DNA of 64,000 nucleotides from NCBI RefSeq assembly GCF_050157905.1, contig NZ_JBKIWZ010000001.1:1798001-1862000 (forward strand), written 5' to 3'. The position numbers and the translations under genes were made by a program. Position 1 is the stretch's first letter, and the number at the start of each line of letters is the position of its first letter. Shown here piece by piece: positions 26,856 through 36,026 of the stretch. The notes below the pieces were generated by a model, which worked only from the letters and a program-made list of their open reading frames with translations, was not told where the DNA came from and ran no database searches. The stretch comes from Pantoea sp050157905 (GTDB lineage Bacteria; Pseudomonadota; Gammaproteobacteria; Enterobacterales; Enterobacteriaceae).

Positions 26856-27917
26856 ATGACTTCCCGCTCTGTGACCCTCAATGATGTCGCTCAACTGGCT
26901 GGCGTGTCCTACCAGACCGTTTCACGTGTTTTAAATCGATCTCAACAGGTCTCTCTGCGCACGCGGGAAAAGGTTGAGGCGGCGATGCAACAGCTCAATT
27001 ACGTGCCGAATCGTGTGGCGCAGCAGCTGGCGGGCAAGGCGACGCGCACGCTGGGTCTGGCCACCAGCAATCTGGCGCTGATGGCCCCTGCGCAAATCGC
27101 CTCGGCGATACAGCAGCGTGCCGCCTGCGCGGGGTATCATCTGGTCATTGCAATGGACAGCGGTAACGATGCGGCCGCTACCGTGAACGAACTGCTGGCG
27201 CAGCGGGTCGATGGGCTGCTGATTAACCTGCCGCTGGAGGCAGAGGCGGCACAGCAGATCCAGCTGCTCTGTGGCAGCAAACCAGTGCTGTTTCTGGATG
27301 TTGAACCTAAGGCTAACGTGGCGCAGTGTCAGTATCCCAACGAGTCCGGTGCACGAGCCGCCGTGGAGCATCTGGTGGCACTGGGTCATCGTCAGATTGG
27401 CCTGCTGAACGGGCCACAGCGGTCGGTGTCGGCCCGTCAGCGTGAGAACGCCTGGCGACAGGTGCTGGCTGAACATCAGTTAACGCCGCACTGTTCGCTG
27501 CGCGGTGACTGGAGTGCCCGATCCGGTTATCAGGCGCTGATGACACAGCTTCCCGCTAACCTGCCACAGGCGCTGCTGGTGGCGAACGACCAGATGGCAC
27601 TGGGTGCAATGCGTGCGCTGCATCAGTATGGTGTGGCGATCCCGGGAGAGATTTCAGTGATTGGCTATGACGATACCGCCGAAAGCGCCTGGTATCAGCC
27701 GCCGCTGACTACGGTACGACAGGACCTGCATGCGCTGGGCGCACAAAGCGTCGAGCGGATGCTGGCCCGGTTGCAGGGCAAAGAGCCGGAAAACGATGCG
27801 CTGGAAACTACCCTGGTGATCCGCGAAACCACGGCTCCCCCGGGCGATAAGCAGGCTGATTTAACGGTGCTGTCGCAACAGCTTCAGAGCATTGCCCGCA
27901 GGCTGGCAGGCGAGTAA
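26856..27917 (+). CDS. lacI: LacI-type repressor, LacI orthologue
   Basis: This 353-residue protein aligns with E. coli LacI along its length. The DNA-reading segment GVSYQTVSRV is the same as in LacI, followed by the hinge NRVAQQLAGK, LAQRVDGLLINLPL, FLDVEP, and LVANDQMALGAMRA in the sugar-binding core. A C-terminal helix (LTVLSQQLQSIARRLAGE) resembles the LacI tetramerisation helix. The ATG at 26856 follows GGAG; upstream frame extension to 26775 is not conserved. No lacZ or lacY lies within reach, so its targets are elsewhere or lost. Confidence 0.9.
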   Translation: MTSRSVTLNDVAQLAGVSYQTVSRVLNRSQQVSLRTREKVEAAMQQLNYVPNRVAQQLAGKATRTLGLATSNLALMAPAQIASAIQQRAACAGYHLVIAMDSGNDAAATVNELLAQRVDGLLINLPLEAEAAQQIQLLCGSKPVLFLDVEPKANVAQCQYPNESGARAAVEHLVALGHRQIGLLNGPQRSVSARQRENAWRQVLAEHQLTPHCSLRGDWSARSGYQALMTQLPANLPQALLVANDQMALGAMRALHQYGVAIPGEISVIGYDDTAESAWYQPPLTTVRQDLHALGAQSVERMLARLQGKEPENDALETTLVIRETTAPPGDKQADLTVLSQQLQSIARRLAGE

Positions 27918-27947
27918 GCCTGCGCAATCTGCGTAGCGGCAGGCAAT

Positions 27948-27980
27948 AAAAAACCCGCATCACCGGAGTGGATGCGGGTT
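27948..27980 (-). terminator. Terminator of yeeX (bidirectional with lacI)
   Basis: AACCCGCATC (27952-27961) pairs with GATGCGGGTT (27971-27980). On the minus strand the stem is followed by a T6 run (27948-27953), so it ends yeeX and may also end lacI. Confidence 0.85.
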
Positions 27981-28021
27981 CACATCAGACCGATCGCGCT
28001 TTCAGGCGCAACCGGCTGCCA

Positions 28022-28348
28022 TCAGGCTTTCGGGTGTTCGCCCACGCCCATCGCTTTGATTTTTTTCGACAGCTCGCGGCGCTCTTTCGACAGGTCGGCG
28101 TTTTTGATGATGTACTCATCCACGCGATCTTCATAGTCAACACGCATGCTGGCGATGATTTCCTGAATGGCCTCAACGCTCATGCCCGGCTTGATATACT
28201 CGCTCAGGTTGTCCAGCAGCAGGACGCGCTTCTGGTTGTCGCGGATTTTTTTCTCGTTGTCGACAATTTCACGCTGCAGCTTGTTTTTGCGGCGGAACAT
28301 ACGTACGAACTCCAGTACGTCCTGAAATGATTGCTTGGCATTTTCCAT
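28022..28348 (-). CDS. yeeX: YeeX, DUF496 family
   Basis: This 108-residue protein is very close to E. coli YeeX, with the conserved FQDVLEFVRMFRRKNKLQRE start and DNQKRVLLLDNLS core. It is a small, charged, helical protein of unknown function. It keeps the enteric neighbourhood with yeeA, although sbmC between yeeA and dacD is missing here. A single transcription unit ends at the terminator just downstream. Confidence 0.95.
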   Translation of the reverse strand: MENAKQSFQDVLEFVRMFRRKNKLQREIVDNEKKIRDNQKRVLLLDNLSEYIKPGMSVEAIQEIIASMRVDYEDRVDEYIIKNADLSKERRELSKKIKAMGVGEHPKA

Positions 28349-28508
28349 GATGGCACCTTTCTTTGAGCCTGCTGACGCAGGGAGAGAGTCAAAACGATCA
28401 GCTTAGCGGCTAGCCCGCCAGGTAAGCAATTTTCACAGCTAAATTCAGACTGGCTCTTATCTTAGCGCAAAGAAACCCGGTTTCGCATTAAGTCATTGTC
28501 TGAGGTGA

Positions 28509-29567
28509 TTATTTGCGCAGCGCCATCCGCATCAGATCGGTCATCCGCTCCAGCTGTTTCGCCAGTTCCAGCGTCAGCCAGACGTAACCGTAGATGGGCG
28601 TCTCCTCCAGTCCGTCGTTGCGCGCATCGGCGATCAGCCGCCGCAGTTCAGCGCTGATTTCGGTGAGTTCATGACTGTTCGCCCCGCCCTCATCGCTGAT
28701 GCCCTCTATCGCCATCACTGACAGCGCCCGCAGCGTGTTCTCTGTGGTCTGCTGCATACGGCGAAGCGCGGGTGCGTTAAGCATAATCAGATGGCTATCA
28801 CGCGAAGCCCACCAGGCATTAATCTGCATCTCAATGGTGTAAACCATATTACGGTTTATGGTCTGAATGGCTTCAAGCACCGACTTCGGGATGCGCGTCT
28901 CTTTGCTGGAAGGTTCCAGCAGTGCCCGCATTTTGATGACGCTGCTCAGCAGTTTGCCCAGCGGCTTGTTCAGACGCGGTTTTTCAACCAGGTTGGGCGA
29001 AAAACCGGCGTGATAGATTTTCGCCATGGCCGCCAGCGTATCTGAAAGCTGAATACGCCAGTGGGTATAGGCGCGCTGCGCCCAGATAGCAGTGAACAGC
29101 AGCGCCATCAGCGACCCCAGAATGACGTCGCCGCCACGCCACAGCGCAACGGTGAAATCGCCGGTCGGCGCCCCCACCACGACGCACAGGGTAATCCCGA
29201 TTAACAGCGCCATATAGGGGTGTTTGCCCAGCGTCAGATAGCCGCTGATTACCATAATCAGGCCGCACCAGGCCAGCATTACCGGCATGGAGATCAACTC
29301 CAGCTTCAGCGCAATCAGGCCGGAGATAGAGCCTGCCACCGTGCCGCTGATGCGCTGCAGCGCCCGTGGAAAGACATTTCCCCAGGTCGAGATCGGTCCC
29401 ATCACCACCACCAGCGTAATCAGCGGCCAGGTGCCTTCCGGGATCCCGGTGGCGCGGACAAAGATAAAGCAGAGTATAAAGGCGATGGCAATACGAACGC
29501 CGTGGACGGAACGGTAGTGGCGATAAAGCCAGAACTCCAGTGTTGAGATAGGCTTGTCAGAACGCAA
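28509..29567 (-). CDS. yeeA: YeeA, FUSC-family inner-membrane protein
   Basis: This 352-residue orthologue of E. coli YeeA has an N-terminal block of about six transmembrane helices (residues 20-170, e.g. WPLITLVVVMGPISTWGNV) and a cytosolic C-terminal domain (SKETRIPKSVLEAIQTINRN). FUSC proteins (fusaric-acid-resistance-like, related to AaeB) are proposed aromatic-acid or drug exporters; the substrate of YeeA is not established. Confidence 0.93.
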   Translation of the reverse strand: MRSDKPISTLEFWLYRHYRSVHGVRIAIAFILCFIFVRATGIPEGTWPLITLVVVMGPISTWGNVFPRALQRISGTVAGSISGLIALKLELISMPVMLAWCGLIMVISGYLTLGKHPYMALLIGITLCVVVGAPTGDFTVALWRGGDVILGSLMALLFTAIWAQRAYTHWRIQLSDTLAAMAKIYHAGFSPNLVEKPRLNKPLGKLLSSVIKMRALLEPSSKETRIPKSVLEAIQTINRNMVYTIEMQINAWWASRDSHLIMLNAPALRRMQQTTENTLRALSVMAIEGISDEGGANSHELTEISAELRRLIADARNDGLEETPIYGYVWLTLELAKQLERMTDLMRMALRK

Positions 29568-29781
29568 AATGACTTTCCGGTTGCGGGATAACGATGGGGC
29601 TATCTTAACTCTGAATCAGGTGCAGACTCAGTCCTGCCGGTCAGTTTCAGATTCGTTTTGACGTTCCCTTACAATTATCAACATTCTCCTCACATCTCTG
29701 TGAGCAGGTTAAAACAATGACACACGGCTTTTTAACCTTCATCGGCTGTTGGTAACAGGCGCGACGCGTCTGGCGAAACGC

Positions 29782-29808
29782 AAAACGGACAGCCTGCTGG
29801 CTGCCCGT
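29782..29808 (-). terminator. Terminator of dacD
   Basis: ACGGACAGCC (29785-29794) pairs with GGCTGCCCGT (29799-29808) with one G-T pair. On the minus strand it is followed by TTTTG. It lies 23 bases beyond the dacD stop. Confidence 0.7.
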
Positions 29809-29830
29809 TCATGAACCGGATGTCGGCTAA

Positions 29831-30994
29831 TCAGAACTTCTGCTTCAGATAGTCTGTCAGACGGGTAATCACGCCTGCCGGTTCGACTGCGCTGAGCGCC
29901 ACCAGCGGATAGTGCGCAATTTCCTGATCTTTATCCATCACCTGAATTTCACCGATGACCTCATTAGCTTTCAGCGGCGCTTCCAGATCTTTGCGAGCGA
30001 TAACATATTTCGCTTTCACATTCTGTACATCGCTTCGTGGCAGAGAAAGGTAGACATCCTCTGCCGTGCCCACATCGACCTGATGCGGATTGCCGTACCA
30101 GACGTTTTCGCTGCCAATTTTCTTACCGGCGTGGAACAGCTGGACGGTGTCAAAGGTGTTCTGCCCCCAGACCAGCAGCTTACGCGCCTGCTCTTCACGA
30201 CCTTTGGCACTTTTTCCGCCCATCACGACGGCGATCAGGCGATGCTTGCCCACTACGTTTGAGGCGATGATGTTAAAGCCTGCAGTTTCGGTATGACCGG
30301 TCTTCAGTCCATCCACATGCAGATTATTGTCCCACAGCAGGCCATTGCGGTTGTTCTGGGTAATCCCGTTCCAGCTCAGCGTCTTTTCGCTATACATCGC
30401 GTAAAAGTCAGGCTCGCCATCAATGATGGCGCGTGACAGTTTCGCCATATCGAGCGCGCTGGAGTACTGGCCGGGTGCATCCAGACCATGAACCGTTTCA
30501 AAATGGGTGTTCTGCAGGCCGAGCTTTTCGACATAATGGTTCATCATGCCGACAAAATTCGCTTCGCTGCCCGCGACATAGTCAGCCAGCGCAACACAGG
30601 CGTCGTTACCGGAATCAATGATCACGCCGCGGCTTAAATCCCGGACGCTCAGCTTGTCGCCTGGCTTCAGAAACATCAGCGAGGAGCCTTTGAACACCGG
30701 ATTGCCCGCCGCCCAGGCGTCTTTCCCGACGGTAACCATGTCATCGCGGCTGATTTTCTTCTGGTCGATGGCGCGATCCACCACATAGCCGGTCATCAGT
30801 TTGGTCAGGCTGGCAGGATTACGGCGTTCATCAGGATTACCTGCGGTCAGCACCTGGCCGGTCGTGGCATCCATCAGAACCCAGGACGCTGCATCAATCG
30901 CGGGAGGTGTAACAGGAAAGGAAATCGCCTCAGCTTGTGCCAGCGAGGTCCAGAAAACAGTAGCAGTAACGGTGAACAGCAGACGCCTTTTCAA
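29831..30994 (-). CDS. dacD: D-alanyl-D-alanine carboxypeptidase DacD (PBP6b)
   Basis: This penicillin-binding protein removes the terminal D-Ala from peptidoglycan stem peptides. In the numbering of the longer (GTG 30997) form, the active-site motifs are SLTK (63-66), SGN (129-131) and KTG (232-234). A signal peptide (MKRRLLFTVTATVFWTSLAQA) leads, and the C-terminal domain ends in an amphipathic anchor-like helix (VITRLTDYLKQKF). The best start is TTG 30994, which gives the E. coli-like MKRR N-terminus and a 7-base spacing from AAGGA; GTG 30997 is the alternative. Synteny with sbcB supports dacD over dacA or dacC. Confidence 0.92.
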   Translation of the reverse strand: MKRRLLFTVTATVFWTSLAQAEAISFPVTPPAIDAASWVLMDATTGQVLTAGNPDERRNPASLTKLMTGYVVDRAIDQKKISRDDMVTVGKDAWAAGNPVFKGSSLMFLKPGDKLSVRDLSRGVIIDSGNDACVALADYVAGSEANFVGMMNHYVEKLGLQNTHFETVHGLDAPGQYSSALDMAKLSRAIIDGEPDFYAMYSEKTLSWNGITQNNRNGLLWDNNLHVDGLKTGHTETAGFNIIASNVVGKHRLIAVVMGGKSAKGREEQARKLLVWGQNTFDTVQLFHAGKKIGSENVWYGNPHQVDVGTAEDVYLSLPRSDVQNVKAKYVIARKDLEAPLKANEVIGEIQVMDKDQEIAHYPLVALSAVEPAGVITRLTDYLKQKF

Positions 30995-30997
30995 CAC

Positions 30998-31622
30998 TTC
31001 ATCCTTAATTGCACGGGAGAAAATTTCTAAAACGAAACGGAAACAGCCGCACGTTTTACGGCAAAAGCGTTGTGAAGGTTTGATTAAATTGAAAAAAATT
31101 ATGAACCCGTCCGCAGGTTGTAATGCATGGTCGCGGGGTTACTGTCTGAATAATGCTGAAGCGTGTGGCTTACGCTCTGCAGCAGCGATACGGCATCAGC
31201 ATAATATTTCCTGATGTAAGGGGTGGACTGCCCGTTATTTTGAATCGCACAGGCTTAATTCCGGCAGTCAGGAGAAAAGTACACGTCTCCGTCTCCGGAT
31301 GGCTTCGTTGCACTCCCGGCATAACCTCAAAATAAACAGCATCGCGTTTCAGCTCAGGCAGGCGCAAAAGCCAGACAATCGGGTTCATGATCAGCACAGA
31401 CGCTGACCACCGTGCCTGACGTTTCTGCCACACCGCAATATGGTTTACCATAGAGGTAGCTTCAGACGCCGCCCGGGCCGCTATACTGACGACACAACAG
31501 AATTTTCAGTCAGAAAATAATGTGTTCGCCCTGCGGCGCGCAACCCGATACAGAACGAACAGTGAGCCGTTCTATCGCACTCTGTTCATTAAGTCAGTGA
31601 ATGCAATAAACGGATATGAAAT
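30998..31622. other. Intergenic region between dacD and sbcB, no gene seen
   Basis: This 600-base divergent region is more AT-rich near dacD. Open frames on both strands (for example 31170-31451 minus) lack ribosome-binding sites and family motifs. Promoters of dacD and sbcB must lie here. At 31616 a four-codon ORF (ATG AAA TTT GAA TAA) overlaps the sbcB start. Confidence 0.55.
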
Positions 31623-33050
31623 TTGAATAACGACCGCGTACAGCCTACTTTCCTCTTCCACGATTATGAGACCTTTGGCACCAGTCCCTCACGTGACCGC
31701 CCTGCTCAGTTTGCTGGCCTGCGCACCGACAGCGAGTTCAATCCGGTAGGCGAGCCGGAGGTGTTCTACTGCCGTCTGCCTGATGACTATCTGCCACAGC
31801 CCGAAGCGGTCATGATTACGGGCATCACGCCACAGGTGGCGATGCGTCGCGGCATCAACGAAGCCGGGTTTGCTGAGCGTATCCACACGCTGTTCACCAC
31901 GGAGCAGACCTGCGTGGTGGGCTATAACAATGTCCGTTTCGATGACGAAGTGACGCGCAATATTTTCTATCGCAACTTCTTCGATCCCTATGGCTGGAGC
32001 TGGCAAAACGGCAACTCGCGCTGGGACCTGCTGGACGTCATGCGCGCCTGCTACGCACTGCGCCCGGAAGGCATCAACTGGCCGGAAAATGAAGAGGGGT
32101 TTCCCAGCTTCCGGCTGGAGCATCTGACCAAAGCCAACGGTGTAGCGCATGAAAATGCGCATGATGCGATGTCCGATGTCTATGCCACGCTGGCGATGGC
32201 GAAGCTGGTGAAAGAGAAGCAGCCGAAGCTGTTTTCGTTTCTGTTTACGCATCGAAACAAAAACAAGCTAATGAACCTGATCGACATTCCGCAGATGAAA
32301 CCCCTTGTTCACGTCTCCGGCATGTTCGGCGCGGCGCGCGGCAACACCAGCTGGATTGTGCCGCTGGCCTGGCATCCTGATAACCGCAATGCGCTGATCG
32401 TGGTCGATCTGGCGGGTGATATGTCGCCGCTGCTGCAACTGGATGCCGACACGCTGCGCGAGCGGCTTTACACGCCAAAAAATGATCTCGGCGATCTGCC
32501 TGCGGTGCCAGTGAAACTGGTGCATATCAATAAGTGCCCGGTGCTGGCCCCAGCCAGTACGCTGCGGCCGGAGGATGCGGCCCGGTTGAATATCGATCGT
32601 CAGCACTGCCTGGATAATCTGGCCCTGCTGCGTCAGCAGCCCGAGGTGCGGGAAAAACTGGTGACGCTGTTTGCCGAGGCCGAACCTTTCACGCCGTCAG
32701 ACGACGTGGACACCCAGCTTTATGATGGTTTCTTCAGTGATGCCGACCGTGCCGGAATGAACATCATCCGGCAGACCGCGCCGGCTAACCTGCCTGCGCT
32801 GGATCTGAGTTTTGAGAGCGCACGGGTGGCGAAGCTGCTGTTCCGCTATCGCGCGCGCAACTTCCCCGGCACGCTGGATGATGCTGAGCAGCAGCGCTGG
32901 TTGCAGCACCGCCGCGAAGTGCTTAACGGCGATCGGGTACAGGCCTTTATGCAGGAGCTGGAGGCTCTGGCTAACCTGCATGAGGCAGACACTGAAAAGA
33001 TGGGGCAGCTGAAGGCGCTCTATCTTTATGCTCAGGAGCTGGTTTCCTGA
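31623..33050 (+). CDS. sbcB: Exodeoxyribonuclease I
   Basis: This 475-residue 3'-5' single-strand DNA exonuclease acts in mismatch repair and recombination. DnaQ-type (DEDD) residues are visible: Asp14 and Glu16 in FHDYETFG, NNVRFDDEVTRN, and NAHDAMSD. The SH3-like and C-terminal ExoI domains follow, through FPGTLDDAEQQRWLQHRR. The start is a TTG at 31623, the only one that gives the family N-terminus. It lies inside a four-codon ORF starting at ATG 31616, so re-initiation or competition may limit translation. Confidence 0.95.
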   Translation: MNNDRVQPTFLFHDYETFGTSPSRDRPAQFAGLRTDSEFNPVGEPEVFYCRLPDDYLPQPEAVMITGITPQVAMRRGINEAGFAERIHTLFTTEQTCVVGYNNVRFDDEVTRNIFYRNFFDPYGWSWQNGNSRWDLLDVMRACYALRPEGINWPENEEGFPSFRLEHLTKANGVAHENAHDAMSDVYATLAMAKLVKEKQPKLFSFLFTHRNKNKLMNLIDIPQMKPLVHVSGMFGAARGNTSWIVPLAWHPDNRNALIVVDLAGDMSPLLQLDADTLRERLYTPKNDLGDLPAVPVKLVHINKCPVLAPASTLRPEDAARLNIDRQHCLDNLALLRQQPEVREKLVTLFAEAEPFTPSDDVDTQLYDGFFSDADRAGMNIIRQTAPANLPALDLSFESARVAKLLFRYRARNFPGTLDDAEQQRWLQHRREVLNGDRVQAFMQELEALANLHEADTEKMGQLKALYLYAQELVS

Positions 33051-33065
33051 TCCCCGGAACGCATC

Positions 33066-33088
33066 GACCCGGCCACCTGTGCCGGGTC
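33066..33088. terminator. Hairpin downstream of sbcB
   Basis: GACCCGGC (33066-33073) pairs with GCCGGGTC (33081-33088) between converging sbcB and the permease pseudogene. A pyrimidine-rich TCTCTTCT tract follows on the plus strand. Confidence 0.5.
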
Positions 33089-33116
33089 TGACTCTCTTCT
33101 GTTGAAACAGCGTGAA

Positions 33117-34474
33117 TTACAGCAGCGTCCACACCAGCCAGGTCAGCGCAAAACCACATAATCCCATCAATGTCGTCAGTACCGTCCAGCTACGCAGCCC
33201 GTCAGCGACCGACAGCCCGAGATAACGGGTAACCACCCAGAAGCCGGAATCATTGACGTGTGACAGCCCCAGCGCACCGAAACAGGCGGAGAGCGCGACC
33301 AGCACCAGCTGCATCTCGCCCAGCCCCGCTACAGCGGTGCTCAGCAGTCCGCAGGTTGTCACAATCGCGACCGTTGCTGAGCCCTGCGAGGCGCGCAGCG
33401 CCAGAGAGAGATAAACGCCGCCGGGATGAGGGGCAGATGAATGGTCTGCAGCGAACCCGCCAGCGCTTTACCAACACCCGACTCCACCAGTACCTTACCA
33501 AACGCCCCCCCGGCGCCTGAGACTAAAATCACGCCCGCCGCGGTGGAGATAGCGTTGTTCGACAGCGTCTCCAGCTTCTCTGCCGTCCAGCCGCGCCGCA
33601 GTCCCAGCAACCAGGCGGCGAGCGCCAGCGTGATCAGCAGGGCGACCGCCGGGGATCCGACAAGCGTCAGGATCTGCAGCGGCAGGCTGCCCGGCGTAAG
33701 ATGCGGTGGCAGCAGGGTCCCGAGCATAATCAGCAGGATCGGCAGAACGATCAAGCCCGAAATCAGCAGCGCCCCCGGAGCCTCTTTGTTGCTGCCAGGC
33801 GTCGTCTGGCCGGAGGGTTCTGTCAGCTGCAGCTGCTCCAGCACCTGGACGGAGAGGTGATATTTTTTGCGGTTTAGCGCTTTAGCGATGAAGTAACCAA
33901 CGATGCCCGTGGGGATCGACAGGGCGATACCGATCATCATCAGCCAGCCAAGATCCGCATTCAGCAGGCCCGCCGCCGCTGCCGGTCCCGGATGGGTAGG
34001 CACCGTCACATGCACCATCAGCATCATCCCCGCCATCGGTAAGCCGAATTTCAGCGGCGAGACGCGCATCACCTTGGTAAAACCGTAAATCAGCGGCACC
34101 ACGATGATAAATCCGACGTCAAAAAAGACCGGCAGCCCTAAGATAAAGGCGACGGTCGTCAGCGCAGCGACCATGCGCTGTGGCCCGCAGAGCTGAGCAA
34201 AGCGGTTCGCCAGCCGGTCCGCGCCGCCCGATGTCTCTATGATGGCGCCGAGAATCGCGCCCAGCACGATAATGGCGGCAATACTGCCGAGCAGGCTCCC
34301 CATCCCGCCCAGTATCACCTTCATGATGTTTTCGGCCGGAATACCGGTGGTGATGGCGACGAACAGGCTGGCAATCAGCAGAGCAATAAAGGGATGGACT
34401 TTGGCTTTGATCACCAGCAACAACAGCAGAATCACGCTGACCAGCGCGATGGATAACAGCAGCGTAGTGGACAT
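33117..34474 (-). pseudogene. GntP-family permease, frameshifted
   Basis: The gene starts well (ATG 34474, RBS CAGAGG) and encodes a GntP-type carrier (for example VHVTVPTHPGPAAAAGLLNADLG) up to PLIPAAFIS, then shifts frame and stops at 33359. The lost C-terminus continues in another frame from about 33405 to 33117 (SLALRASQGSATVAIVTTCGLL and onward), which matches the family. Expected FIISLALRAS versus observed FISLWRCAP is consistent with loss of one base in a GA/TC dinucleotide run at 33403-33411. By synteny it is the E. coli YgbN counterpart, the tetronate importer of the operon. The shift could be mutation, sequencing error or slippage. Confidence 0.85.
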
Positions 34475-34596
34475 CGGAAGACCTCTGATTAATTATAATT
34501 TTCAGTACGTTATGTTTTTTAATTCAGCACTGGTGTTATTAAGCTGCAGCGACTCACCCCGTCTGGCGGCCAGATGGGATGAGTTGCTGCGGATGA

Positions 34597-35382
34597 TCAG
34601 TGGCGTGTGCGCCAGGGGGCAAACCAGCCCAGGCCTGCCGTGGTCGTCGTGCGCGGAAAATATTCGCAGCCTACCCAGCCGGTGTAGCCGACCTCATCCA
34701 GCAGCGCAAAGAGCCAGGGATAGTTAACTTCTCCCTCATCCGGCTCATGGCGATCCGGAGCAGAGGCGATCTGCACGTGGCGATAGCGTCCGGCATAGTG
34801 GCGGATCAGGTGGCTGAGGTTGCCATCCACCCGCTGTGCATGGAACAAATCGAGCTGGGTGAAGACGTTGGGCCGGTCGATCTGATCGACCATCTCCAGC
34901 GTCTGATACTGGCTGGCGTAGAGATAGCCAGGTTTGGTGACCGGATTAAGCGCCTCGATCAGCAGATGGATGCCGTGCGGCGCAAAGCGTTCCGCTGCAT
35001 AGCGCATGTTGGCGATAAAAGTGTCAACGTAACGCTGACGGTCGGCACCGGGCGGCACCGTCGCCGCCATGATGTGCACCTGCGGGCAGTTCAGCGCCAG
35101 CGCGTAGCTCAGGGCGCGATCGATATCCGCTCTGGCTTCCGTTTCCCGTCCGGGGATGGCCGACACGCCCCACTCTCCCGCCGCGACGTTACCGGGTGCG
35201 GTATTGAACAGCACCAGTTGCAGCTGGTTTTCATCCAGCCACGCTTTGATCTGCGTGGCGGGATAGTCGTAGGGAAACAGGAACTCGACCGCCGTAAATC
35301 CGGCTTCCGCCGCCGCCGCAAAGCGTTCAGCAAAGGGCAGCTCGGTGAACTGCGTTGAGAGGTTAGCAGCAAACTTTGGCAT
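34597..35382 (-). CDS. otnI: 2-oxo-tetronate isomerase
   Basis: This 261-residue TIM-barrel protein of the hydroxypyruvate-isomerase family (AP endonuclease 2-like) shows AAEAGFTAVEFLFPYDYP, the EALNPVTKPGYL metal-binding Glu region, and TQLDLFHAQRVDGNL, as in YgbM/OtnI. It isomerises 2-oxo-tetronate to 3-oxo-tetronate in threonate/erythronate catabolism. Its start is next to otnC (stop at 35382), and 122 bases separate its stop from the permease, which may have its own promoter (TATAAT is present in that gap). Confidence 0.92.
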   Translation of the reverse strand: MPKFAANLSTQFTELPFAERFAAAAEAGFTAVEFLFPYDYPATQIKAWLDENQLQLVLFNTAPGNVAAGEWGVSAIPGRETEARADIDRALSYALALNCPQVHIMAATVPPGADRQRYVDTFIANMRYAAERFAPHGIHLLIEALNPVTKPGYLYASQYQTLEMVDQIDRPNVFTQLDLFHAQRVDGNLSHLIRHYAGRYRHVQIASAPDRHEPDEGEVNYPWLFALLDEVGYTGWVGCEYFPRTTTTAGLGWFAPWRTRH

Positions 35383-36026
35383 TATCGGCTCCTTAACTCA
35401 GCCACTTCGGCTTCGTTGAGATAACGGATCGAACGGTCACCCAGGGTGAAAATCAGACGGGCCGTCTCTTCCAGCTCTTCCGTATTGTCGGCCGCTTCCC
35501 GCAGGGATTTCCCTACGACCACCGGACCATGATTCGCCAGCAAAAAGGCGCGGTAGTGCGGCGCCAGCGCGGCCAGATCCTCAGCCAGTCGTTCATCGCC
35601 CGGCTTGTAGTAAGGCACCACGGGGACGTCACCGACCCGCATTACCACATAGGGGGTGAAGGGACGAATGCAGTTTGTGGTGTCCAGACCCTCCAGGCAG
35701 GAGAGCGCCGTCAGGTAATGGCTGTGCAGATGCACCACTGCCCGGCAGTCGGGATTGTTCAGATAGAGCGCGCGGTGAAACGCGATCTCTTTGGAGGGCT
35801 TATCACCGGAAAGCCACGCCCCCTGAGGCGTCACCTTCGACAGACGGTCGCCCTGCAGTTCTCCCAGACAGGAGCCGGTCGGCGTCGCCAGCAGATTGCC
35901 ATCCTCCAGCAACATCGACAGATTGCCCGCCGAGCCGGTGGCGTAGCCGCGCTGAAAGAAAGAGGCACCCAGACGCACCATCTCGTCGCGCGCCTGCTGC
36001 TCAGCGGAAGAGATTGATTCAGACAT
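35382..36026 (-). CDS. otnC: 3-oxo-tetronate 4-phosphate decarboxylase
   Basis: This 214-residue class II aldolase-like protein carries TGSAGNLSMLL and the zinc site VVHLHSHY...LLANHGPVVVG (His residues of the fuculose-aldolase fold). It decarboxylates 3-oxo-tetronate 4-phosphate to dihydroxyacetone phosphate. ATG 36026 has GGAG seven bases upstream and lies inside the end of otnK. The longer open frame to 36071 is an overlap artefact. Confidence 0.93.
   Translation of the reverse strand: MSESISSAEQQARDEMVRLGASFFQRGYATGSAGNLSMLLEDGNLLATPTGSCLGELQGDRLSKVTPQGAWLSGDKPSKEIAFHRALYLNNPDCRAVVHLHSHYLTALSCLEGLDTTNCIRPFTPYVVMRVGDVPVVPYYKPGDERLAEDLAALAPHYRAFLLANHGPVVVGKSLREAADNTEELEETARLIFTLGDRSIRYLNEAEVAELRSR

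Noticed and set aside
31170..31451. Minus-strand 93-codon ORF upstream of sbcB
   Set aside because: Considered as SbmC or another small gene, but it lacks a start signal and resembles no known protein.
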